Source: QGON01 sp963691905 | Lineage (GTDB): Bacteria > Pseudomonadota > Gammaproteobacteria > Chromatiales > Chromatiaceae | Length of the DNA: 64,000 nt | NCBI GenBank assembly: GCA_963691905.1 | Contig: OY829894.1 | Span: forward strand, 806,001-870,000 | Direction: 5' to 3' | Shown here: one piece after another, positions 35,795 to 42,968 of the stretch | How the letters are laid out: every line of letters begins with the position of its first letter | Position numbering within the stretch: the first letter of the stretch is position 1 | Notes under the pieces: model-generated | What the model saw: only the letters and a program-made list of their open reading frames with translations | The model's database searches: none | What the model was told of the DNA's origin: nothing | Position numbers and translations under genes: made by a program

Positions 35795-36665
35795 CGGCAG
35801 CAGCCACCTGCTCCTCTGCCTCTTCCATCTCCATGCCGGCAAGCAGAGCAGCATAGCGGGAGAGAACACCAAGAAAACGCAGCCGGTCAGGTCCGGCAAT
35901 ATAGCCATCCCAGGTCATGCCGTCAGCACCACCCTGAAATCCCCACTCCCCGATTGTTTTGGCGAATGCCTCTTCGGGCTGGATCAAGCGCAATCGGCAG
36001 CGCAGACGGGAGGAGAGTTCCACCAGATCAGCCACCCGGTCATCGAGAACCACCTTGCCCTGATCCATTTCGATGACACGATTTACCAGGGTAGCCACCT
36101 CATCCAGACGATGACTGGAGATCAACATCGCCGCGCGTTCCTGCTTCTCCGCCAGCAGCTGAAAAAAGATATGCCGGGCATCCGGATCGAGATTGGCTGC
36201 GGGCTCATCCATGACCAACAGTTCACTCTCCCGTCCAAGGGCGATGGCAATCAACAGCTTCTGTTTCTGTCCGCCGGAGAGTTTCACAAAGGGTTGGTGG
36301 CGAAATTGTTCCGCATCGAACCCCAACTTTTGCGCCACAGCATGCATCCGGGCAGGATCGGATTCACAAAGGCTGGCCGCGAAGCGAATCAACTGTCCCA
36401 CCGGCATGCGCAGAGGTGGTGGCAATTGCGGCACAAAACCGACCTTGGAGAGGACTTCACGCCGCTGCTTGCGCGGATCCACGCCGTCCACCAGCACCCG
36501 GCCGTCACAAGTATACTCACCCAACAGGCAACGTATCAGCGTCGTCTTACCGGCACCGTTTGAACCCACCAAAGCGACCCTGTGTCCCCGCTCAATCGTC
36601 AGGTTCACACCTTTCAGTACTTCGTTGCGTCGAAATCGTTTTACGATATTTTCAAACTGGATCAT
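35784..36665 (-). CDS. nosF: NosF, ABC transporter ATPase of the Nos maturation system
   Basis: 293 residues. Walker A VGSNGAGKTTLIRCLLG, Q-loop FVPQLPPPLRM, signature VKLSGGQKQKL, Walker B LLVMDEPAANLDPDA and switch His in ISSHRLDEV. The C-terminal 70 residues (SSRLRCRLRLIQPEEAFAKT onward) are the NosF-specific extension. Cytosolic, powering NosY. Follows nosH by three bases. Confidence 0.93.
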   Translation of the reverse strand: MIQFENIVKRFRRNEVLKGVNLTIERGHRVALVGSNGAGKTTLIRCLLGEYTCDGRVLVDGVDPRKQRREVLSKVGFVPQLPPPLRMPVGQLIRFAASLCESDPARMHAVAQKLGFDAEQFRHQPFVKLSGGQKQKLLIAIALGRESELLVMDEPAANLDPDARHIFFQLLAEKQERAAMLISSHRLDEVATLVNRVIEMDQGKVVLDDRVADLVELSSRLRCRLRLIQPEEAFAKTIGEWGFQGGADGMTWDGYIAGPDRLRFLGVLSRYAALLAGMEMEEAEEQVAAADVS

Positions 36666-36668
36666 GGA

Positions 36669-37640
36669 TCAGAGCAGTTTACTCAAACCTTTAAATTCAT
36701 AGACTAAGGAGCCAGTGGGACAGACATCAACACACATACCGCAACGGGTACAGTCCGCACCTACATCCTGATTGACATCGAATGCTGCCCCACGGACAGT
36801 CAGATCGAGCACATGAGGCACCATACAGATCTTGCGGCAGTCGCCTTCGTGGTGGCAAGCTTCGGCATTGTACTTTACCCGCAGCGGAGACAACACACCC
36901 ACGACGCCGTAGGTGACGCCAATTGGACAAACATAACGGCACCAGGCACGACGGGAGTAGAAGACTTCGAACAACAGCAGCGCTCCCACCCAGATCAGCG
37001 CGACACCAGGACCATAGATCAAGGCGCGACTCAGGATGCCCGTGGGCGAGATGGTCTCGAAAACAGTATATCCGGAGATCAAAGCGAGCAAGGCGAAGAT
37101 CACATAAAAGACACCACGGACCTTGCGGTTGAATGTGTGATTCTTGATCAGCTTCTTCTTCACCAGCCAGAGGTGGAGATATTCCGCCCACTCAGCCAAC
37201 AGATGATATGGGCAGACCCAGGAGCAGAAGGTGCGACCACCGAGCAACAGCCACATAATAAAAACAGTGGCTGTTCCAATCACCAGGTTCAGCACGATGT
37301 GCTTATAGGCCAAAGCCACCTGCAGTGCTGAGTTGAGATCCGCCATGTGAAAACCCACAAAGCGTGACGCGGTGAGCGCGCCCTCCAGCAGCTGTACGTC
37401 GAAATAGTAGGAGACGACAAACAGCACATTCACCAGTATCAGGGTAATCCAGCGCCGTCGCTGCCATTTGTTACAACAACCCGAATGGTGCTCATGACGT
37501 ACTGCTTCAACATCCGCCTTGGAGAGATTGCCTTTTTTTCCCTGATAGATCTCTAACAGCTCGGGTGGCTGCTGCTCCTTCGAGGGCCGGCGGGGTTTAT
37601 TGCCAAATATTTGTGACAGGGAGTCTCTTATGTATCGCAT
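36669..37640 (-). CDS. nosH: NosH, NapH-like membrane ferredoxin, quinol dehydrogenase component
   Basis: About 323 residues from ATG 37640 (MRYIRDSLSQIFGNKPRRPS), two bases after the nosG stop. Four or five membrane segments with the polyferredoxin CxxxCP-type loops CSWVCPYHLLAEW and CRYVCPIGVTYGV. It ends with two cluster motifs, CHHEGDCRKICMVP and CTRCGMCVDVCPTG. In clade II nos systems NosG and NosH are proposed to oxidise menaquinol and pass electrons to periplasmic cytochromes; the men genes 4 kb away fit that idea. Confidence 0.9.
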   Translation of the reverse strand: MRYIRDSLSQIFGNKPRRPSKEQQPPELLEIYQGKKGNLSKADVEAVRHEHHSGCCNKWQRRRWITLILVNVLFVVSYYFDVQLLEGALTASRFVGFHMADLNSALQVALAYKHIVLNLVIGTATVFIMWLLLGGRTFCSWVCPYHLLAEWAEYLHLWLVKKKLIKNHTFNRKVRGVFYVIFALLALISGYTVFETISPTGILSRALIYGPGVALIWVGALLLFEVFYSRRAWCRYVCPIGVTYGVVGVLSPLRVKYNAEACHHEGDCRKICMVPHVLDLTVRGAAFDVNQDVGADCTRCGMCVDVCPTGSLVYEFKGLSKLL

Positions 37641-37641
37641 A

Positions 37642-38541
37642 TCAACCTCCCAGCGTATCCGTAGTTTTATCCAGATCGACCACAATCGCGGCTGATTCAA
37701 CCGGACAGATCATTTCGCAGACGCCGCAGCCGACACACCCCTCCTTGATCACGGGTTTCATCCGCGTCTCCCCATTGGGCAATTCGAAAGGTTCCAGCGC
37801 AATGGCGTGCTTAGGCGGACATTCATTGCCATGCTGCTCAGCCACCCTGGCGACCTTGCCGGAATCTCCAGAGGCTTCAGCCTGCTTCGCCTTTTCCGCA
37901 CATTGGGTGATACGGATCTCAATGGGACACTGACGAACGCATAGATCGCATAACTCCAGATCGTACGGGTGATCAGCCACCGAAATAGGATTCCAGCGGT
38001 CTACCTCGTCATATCGTAAAAGTCCCTTATAATCTGCTCCTCTGGCCTGACCTTTGAAGCCCTTACCCTGTACCGCAAGGCAGGCTCTGGGGCGCGAGAG
38101 ACGAGCAAAGCCCATGCGAGTATCAGCAGGATAGTCGAGATGATGGGTCAAAGCGCCGGTTGGGCAAGCCAGCACACACTGCAGACCGTCACAGGAGAAG
38201 TCACAGGCTTGGGCCCGTGCATCGATATAGGGAACACCGATACCGAAACCATCCTCCAGATCCGCCAGTTTAATCGCGTTCACCGGGCAAACCTGCACAC
38301 ACTGGCCGCACTTGATACAGGAAGCAAAAAACTCCTGCTCGTCGAAAGGGGTCTTGATCGCGCCTGGAGGACGCAGCCGGATCGATGTCCCCTGCATCAC
38401 TGGAATGATCCCGAGTAGAGAAACACCGACGACGCCTACGGTCAATACTGAGGAACGCAGAAACTCCCGTCGGCTCTGCTCCTTCCGTTTTGGTGAGAGC
38501 GGCCTTTTGGCTTTGGACTTTTTCGTAGTCATGTCACCCAT
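37642..38541 (-). CDS. nosG: NosG, NapG-like periplasmic ferredoxin with Tat signal
   Basis: 299 residues. Twin-arginine signal SRREFLRSSVLTVGVVGVS, then four [4Fe-4S]-type motifs: CIKCGQCVQVCPVNAI, CDGLQCVLACPTGAL (incomplete, with a preceding CDFSC), CDLCVRQCPIEI and CVGCGVCEMICPVES. Exported by Tat, it should sit on the periplasmic face with NosH. A REP pair separates it from nosD. ATG 38532 is a possible alternative start. Confidence 0.92.
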   Translation of the reverse strand: MGDMTTKKSKAKRPLSPKRKEQSRREFLRSSVLTVGVVGVSLLGIIPVMQGTSIRLRPPGAIKTPFDEQEFFASCIKCGQCVQVCPVNAIKLADLEDGFGIGVPYIDARAQACDFSCDGLQCVLACPTGALTHHLDYPADTRMGFARLSRPRACLAVQGKGFKGQARGADYKGLLRYDEVDRWNPISVADHPYDLELCDLCVRQCPIEIRITQCAEKAKQAEASGDSGKVARVAEQHGNECPPKHAIALEPFELPNGETRMKPVIKEGCVGCGVCEMICPVESAAIVVDLDKTTDTLGG

Positions 38542-38588
38542 CAGAGACCCTGCCTCCAGAAATTTGTGTTGTCGCTACCTATCGATGA

Positions 38589-38677
38589 GTAGGCCAGTAC
38601 AAGCGCAGTGGAACCGGCAACCCCATCTGTTTCGATATTGCGTGAATGCCCGATCCGCTACGCTTGATCGGGCCTAC
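38589..38677. repeat. inverted pair of GTAG-headed REP palindromes between nosD and nosG
   Basis: 38589-38620 begins GTAGGCCAGTACAAGCGC; 38647-38677 is the opposite orientation (reverse complement GTAGGCCCGATCAAGCG). The pair interrupts the nos cluster; such elements can halt exonucleases or modulate downstream expression in operons. Confidence 0.75.
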
Positions 38678-38697
38678 AGGAAGCAGTTATCCAACGG

Positions 38698-40059
38698 CTA
38701 CCTGCCCAGTGATTCTCTAAGCGCCTTTAGCGGATCATACGTATCCTGGCTTTCCACTTTTCCGTCCCCACTTGTTTCGCCAGTCACGGTAGACCCGCTC
38801 TCCTGCTCCACCTCAGCAACAGCTAACTGTGCCGCCATCATCGGTTTCTTGTCCCTAACCAACATATTCGGATTGGAAAATGGGGCCAATCGTTCCAGAA
38901 AGTCCATCACTTCCAATACCGGCGAACCTTTGAAAAACCGGGCCGGTGGCACATCCATCCAGATCCTGTCGGCATAACTGTAGAGTTCGTAGGGCTTATC
39001 ACCCACGCCGTCCTGATCCTGGTCGAACCCTTCATAGTCGTCCCAGTAGTTTCCGAACCAGTCGTTCCGGTTTGCGGTCTTGCCCGCACCGGAAACTGCA
39101 ACTTGGGTAATATTACCCTTAAAGCTGTTGCTCTCGAGAATGTTGCCTGTCCAGTCATTCAGGAACAGCATACCAATTCCACTATAGGCGATCAGATTAT
39201 TCTTCAGTCGATTGGTTGCCTCAGGATCATAGGGGGAGATGTCCAGATAGATACCGGTGGCGCAATAGAGAATCTGATTGCCGACGACATCCACATCGGA
39301 CGTCTCTTTAAAACCTATGCCCATCCCAGTCGGGCCTTGAGCGTGGGCGATATAGTTATTCTTCACCTGTACGCCGTCGCTGTACATCAGGAAGATACCC
39401 ACTGAATTGTTTTCGTAGTGATTCCCAATCACCTCATTGTATTTCGAATACATGAAATGGAGGGAATAACGACCACCACGGGAATCGTTACGGGCAATCA
39501 AATTATCCGCCGAATACCAGACAACCATGTCCCGGGAATCCCGGATGACGTTGTCAGTAATCTTATTGTTGAAGCTGTACCAGAGCCGGACTGAATCACC
39601 CCGCATGCCAAGATCGAAAGGCTTGGAGGTGATGCGGTTTCTCTGCACGATGTTGTTCTCAGACTGCTGGAGATCTATGCCAAACAGGGTATTGTCGATG
39701 ACATTATCCTTGATGACATTGAAATTACCGCGAACCTGAACCCCTGAATCGATATCGTTGTGGGATTCACCAGAGTTGGTCAGATGCAAATTTTTCAGGG
39801 TTGCACCATCAGTATCCAGATAGATGACCGAACCCTTACCGCCAGCATCGATGGTGACCTTCCCCTGACCATCGATGGTAATGGCGCTCTCAATGGTAAC
39901 CGGCCCGGCATAGGTGCCGGGTGGCGGAATCAGCGTGCCTTTAGGGTCAGCCGCATCGACCAGTGTCTGAAACGAGGGATAGGCCGCCTGGCTGCTGCCC
40001 AAAGGCAGCAGCAGAGAGACAAGACAAACCAGCGCATGCGACCAAAGCGATGGCTTCAA
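38698..40059 (-). CDS. nosD: NosD, periplasmic right-handed beta-helix copper-site maturation protein
   Basis: 453 residues. A signal peptide (ending GSSQA) is followed by repeated beta-helix (PbH1) rungs rich in Asn: NLHLTNSGESHNDIDSGVQV, NVIKDNVIDNTLFGIDL, NIVQRNRITSKPFDLGMRGD, NKITDNVIRDSRDMVVWYSA. Partners the NosFY transporter in building the Cu4S (CuZ) centre. C-terminal residues past 350 (GFDQDQDGVGDKPYELYSYA) are the usual NosD cap. Its start overlaps the NosB-like gene by four bases. Confidence 0.93.
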   Translation of the reverse strand: MKPSLWSHALVCLVSLLLPLGSSQAAYPSFQTLVDAADPKGTLIPPPGTYAGPVTIESAITIDGQGKVTIDAGGKGSVIYLDTDGATLKNLHLTNSGESHNDIDSGVQVRGNFNVIKDNVIDNTLFGIDLQQSENNIVQRNRITSKPFDLGMRGDSVRLWYSFNNKITDNVIRDSRDMVVWYSADNLIARNDSRGGRYSLHFMYSKYNEVIGNHYENNSVGIFLMYSDGVQVKNNYIAHAQGPTGMGIGFKETSDVDVVGNQILYCATGIYLDISPYDPEATNRLKNNLIAYSGIGMLFLNDWTGNILESNSFKGNITQVAVSGAGKTANRNDWFGNYWDDYEGFDQDQDGVGDKPYELYSYADRIWMDVPPARFFKGSPVLEVMDFLERLAPFSNPNMLVRDKKPMMAAQLAVAEVEQESGSTVTGETSGDGKVESQDTYDPLKALRESLGR

Positions 40060-41252
40060 TCACTCGACTCCTTAAACTGCTTCTTACGGATCAATGCCGC
40101 CACAGCCAGTATCACCGAGGTCAACAGCATCAAAAAGAAGCCTGTGGAGGGATAGGAGTGGGTGGTGAACTGCGCTACCTTTCCCTGACCAAATACGGTT
40201 GGCATGAAGGGTTTGACCGAAAAGGCGCCCATGTCGTTCAGGGTGTGGCCATACCACCAGAGCCAGGCTGAGTAGTCGATAATAAAAAAGAGAGGCAGCG
40301 CCATAGGTACCATCACCAGCAACCAATAGAACAACCCGTTGTTCTTGCGCACACCGACTACCACAACCACCATCGCTGCCAGCAGACCAAAGAAGACGAC
40401 TTTGATTGCTGTTTCCAGAGTGGCGACCATCGGCACGATCTCTTCCTGGTTGTTGAAATAACGTCCCAGGCTTTTTCCATAGTGCCACGACATCACCTGG
40501 AACGAACTGCCGTTCCAGGGCTGCAGCTTATCCGACTTGACCTGGTCGATATCGTAGGTCGTTCTGAGCTGTTCGATCAGATGTGCCTTGCTGGCATGGG
40601 TCTTGTCGGCCTTTGCCTTTGCCGCAGCCACCTCAGACGGAAGGATGACCTCGATGCCGGACGCTTCCAGCGAATTCTTCAAAACACCGGTAATGCCACC
40701 GATGATAATTTCTGGTTCCGACGACTCGCCGGTCGCCTCCTGGTCAAGAGAGGTCACCAGAGCAGTGACAAATCCTTCATTCTGCAGATTAAAACCCTCT
40801 TCACCATACATGCTGAGATACATCCAGAGAGCGATACCTGCAAAACCTGCACTCATCAGTACCATGCGGATTTTTGGTTTGGTGCATAAAAATCCCAACA
40901 ACATAACGACCATGAACACCATCAGAAACTGACCAAAGCCTCGCTCTACCGGACCACCAGCAGCGATGGGATACATGCCGACATAGTGGTTGATGGTGTC
41001 CATCTCATGCACACAATCGAGTGCTTCATCTTCAGTGATTTCAGCCTTGTCTTGCTTTTGACAGCCGTTGAAGACGCCATTCATGTGGAAATGAATTCGC
41101 ACACCATCCGGAAAGGACTCTTCAGGATAGTTGGGCGCGGTGAGAGAGACCCACCAGATCGGGCTATAAAAGATGACCGCAAGCAGGCCTACAGCGATCA
41201 AAGAGAGTATTGCGACTAGGAGCGTTTGCTTGTTTTGCATAATCACTGACAT
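40056..41252 (-). CDS. NosB-like integral membrane protein of the clade II nos cluster
   Basis: 398 residues with hydrophobic segments near 10-32, 107-125, 128-146, 283-301, 307-330 and 370-390. Segments are separated by a soluble loop after TM1 (HFHMNGVFNGC, HEMDTINHYVGMYPIAAGG) and a long one at about 150-280 with charged helices. His/Met/Cys residues in the first loop could bind metal. Position (after nosZ and the cytochromes, directly before nosD) is that of nosB in Wolinella-type clusters, a polytopic protein of unknown function; sequence-level equivalence is not checked. Confidence 0.7.
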   Translation of the reverse strand: MSVIMQNKQTLLVAILSLIAVGLLAVIFYSPIWWVSLTAPNYPEESFPDGVRIHFHMNGVFNGCQKQDKAEITEDEALDCVHEMDTINHYVGMYPIAAGGPVERGFGQFLMVFMVVMLLGFLCTKPKIRMVLMSAGFAGIALWMYLSMYGEEGFNLQNEGFVTALVTSLDQEATGESSEPEIIIGGITGVLKNSLEASGIEVILPSEVAAAKAKADKTHASKAHLIEQLRTTYDIDQVKSDKLQPWNGSSFQVMSWHYGKSLGRYFNNQEEIVPMVATLETAIKVVFFGLLAAMVVVVVGVRKNNGLFYWLLVMVPMALPLFFIIDYSAWLWWYGHTLNDMGAFSVKPFMPTVFGQGKVAQFTTHSYPSTGFFLMLLTSVILAVAALIRKKQFKESSD

Positions 41253-41375
41253 TTTGTTGATGAGTCCCCCGGAGAGACTCGAGGGGCCTCTGGAAGAAGC
41301 ACCTTAAGCGACTACCGGGGAATAGAGGGAGAGCCTGTACCGGATTTTCCAAACATCCGGTACAGTTGTCATTGA

Positions 41376-42158
41376 TCAATCGTAATCAGGATTCAGGTAA
41401 TCTTTGGAAGGTGCAAGATCCTTGGCGGGAACTTTCTGACGGGACACGTAGTTGATTACCATCTGCATATCCTTGTCGGAGAACCCTTCGATCTGTTTCA
41501 CCATGTCGGGGTTAGCATTACGGCGTTTGCCGTCACGAATCCACTCGAACTGGCGCAGCATATAAGAGTAGTGCTGACCATGGATCTTGGGATAGAACTT
41601 ATCCTCCATGCCTTCTCCGTTGTCGCCGTGGCACTGGGTGCAGTTGTCGGCATAGAGTTTTTTGCCCTGGGCAAACTCTGGAAACAGTTCATTCCAGGGA
41701 CCTTTGCCGTTATCCGGGTTCATGGGTAGCTTGGAGATGTAGTCGGTGACATCGGCAACCAGTTGAGCTGGATTCATCTCACCTTTGTGATAACCTGACA
41801 CAGCCAGAATCTGTTCATCCAGCGCAAAGGGGTACATGGTGGGGTTGTCACGGTTCTTGGCGCGGATATCGGTCAACTGTTTGACCAGCACACTGCGATG
41901 CTGTCCGGCCAGTTGAGGAAAGGTACCGTCCTTCAGGCCCCAGCCTTCCAGCAGATGGCAGGCGGAGCAGACTTCATAGACTACGATGCCACGTGGCTTG
42001 TCGGGGGTCAGGAGCATGGCTTCAGTCTTCTCACCGCCAGCTTTATTCCAGTCTTTGACATCTGTTACCTGGGCGGCGTCCTCTCCAGCAAAACTGCTGG
42101 CTGAAACTGCCAAACCCAAAGCCAGTGAAAGGGTCGTCAATACAGATTTAATACTCAT
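41376..42158 (-). CDS. diheme c-type cytochrome of the nos cluster
   Basis: 260 residues from ATG 42158 (MSIKSVLTTLSLALGLAVSA). Signal peptide, first heme CSACH (VYEVCSACHLLEGWG) and second CTQCH (YADNCTQCHGDNGEG). Met candidates occur in DNPTMYPFAL and in the C-terminal domain. Probably carries electrons from NosGH toward NosZ, as nosC-type cytochromes are proposed to do in clade II systems. An FNR/DNR-type box (42299-42312) lies upstream, so it may be transcribed separately from nosZ. Confidence 0.87.
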   Translation of the reverse strand: MSIKSVLTTLSLALGLAVSASSFAGEDAAQVTDVKDWNKAGGEKTEAMLLTPDKPRGIVVYEVCSACHLLEGWGLKDGTFPQLAGQHRSVLVKQLTDIRAKNRDNPTMYPFALDEQILAVSGYHKGEMNPAQLVADVTDYISKLPMNPDNGKGPWNELFPEFAQGKKLYADNCTQCHGDNGEGMEDKFYPKIHGQHYSYMLRQFEWIRDGKRRNANPDMVKQIEGFSDKDMQMVINYVSRQKVPAKDLAPSKDYLNPDYD

Positions 42159-42298
42159 TCCAAGTTTCTCCTGTTCCCCGGTGCGGGGTACAAACACTTC
42201 TTTAATGTACGCCAGGCCGACATCGCCGCCCCTTGTCTGACCGAAGGCTCAACATCCGCTTCGGCGACAGATTCTTCCAGAGTGAATATTAGCACTCA

Positions 42299-42312
42299 TT
42301 GATATACGTCAA
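42299..42312. promoter_or_regulatory. FNR/DNR-type box upstream of the diheme cytochrome gene
   Basis: TTGATATACGTCAA matches TTGAT-N4-ATCAA at 9 of 10 positions; its centre is about 147 bases before the start codon. A Crp/FNR-family oxygen or NO sensor would link expression to denitrifying conditions. Confidence 0.65.
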
Positions 42313-42372
42313 AACCTGCACAGAACCATAAGCCCTAAATGGGATTCAATCCCGGTGCAGGTTAAATTTTGA

Positions 42373-42690
42373 CTACTGAGTCGCGAGCCAGTCTGCGATC
42401 GCTTTCATCTCGTCATCTGAGACCAAACCCATCACACCCTTCATGGCTGCGGTTTGACCGTTATTACGTGCGCCAGACTTGATATCTTTCATCTGGTTAA
42501 AGGCGTAGTCGGCATTCTGTCCCGCCAGCTTGGGATACATAGGCATAATTGGAGTCTTGGCATCTTTACCGTGGCAGGACCAGCAGGTCTTTGCCTGGAA
42601 GAGCGCAGCACCATCGGCAGCAACTGCATTGCCAATCCCTCCAAGAGAGAGAGTCGCGGCTACTGCGGCAAAAGTGATTAATTTCAACAT
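42373..42690 (-). CDS. monoheme class I cytochrome c of the nos cluster
   Basis: 105 residues from ATG 42690, preceded by GAGGAAA. Signal peptide MLKLITFAAVAATLSLGGIG (cleavage near AVAA), heme motif CWSCH, then PMYPKLAGQNADYAFNQM and the distal Met candidate in MKGVMGLVSDDEM. A small c5/c553-like periplasmic carrier, the likely immediate donor to the CuA site of NosZ. An FNR-type box lies about 97 bases upstream. Confidence 0.87.
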   Translation of the reverse strand: MLKLITFAAVAATLSLGGIGNAVAADGAALFQAKTCWSCHGKDAKTPIMPMYPKLAGQNADYAFNQMKDIKSGARNNGQTAAMKGVMGLVSDDEMKAIADWLATQ

Positions 42691-42780
42691 TGGTATTTCC
42701 TCTTTTTTCAGACAATGCGCCCCGTTTTGGGCAACATATTCCATGGAGTGGGAGTCTCTCACCGGGTAAAGGTTCCCGCA

Positions 42781-42794
42781 TTGAGCGACATCAA
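42781..42794. promoter_or_regulatory. FNR/DNR-type box upstream of the monoheme cytochrome gene
   Basis: TTGAGCGACATCAA, 9 of 10 conserved positions, centred about 97 bases before the start codon, the same distance as the nosZ box. Confidence 0.65.
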
Positions 42795-42909
42795 ATAAAA
42801 CCCCTCGACTTAGTGCGACTTATAGTGGATACCACCTGGCATTGAATAATTATCAGGAGAGTATCTGACTAACCATGCATCTATAATTATCGACCAAATA
42901 TCTATTTAG

Positions 42910-42942
42910 AAACAAGAAAGGGGACCATAAGGCCCCCTTTCT
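42910..42942 (-). terminator. terminator after nosZ
   Basis: Reverse-strand stem AGAAAGGGG(G)CC / GG(A)CCCCTTTCT around TTAT, 12 pairs with one mismatch, then TTGTTTCT. It begins 26 bases after the nosZ stop, so much nosZ mRNA should be monocistronic. Confidence 0.75.
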
Positions 42943-42968
42943 CTTTCAGGTTAATTGCTTCTCAGCAA

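Noticed and set aside
40056..42690. NosR (flavin/iron-sulfur regulator) in the nos cluster
   Set aside because: No ORF with FMN-binding and polyferredoxin domains together is present; its absence fits clade II clusters.
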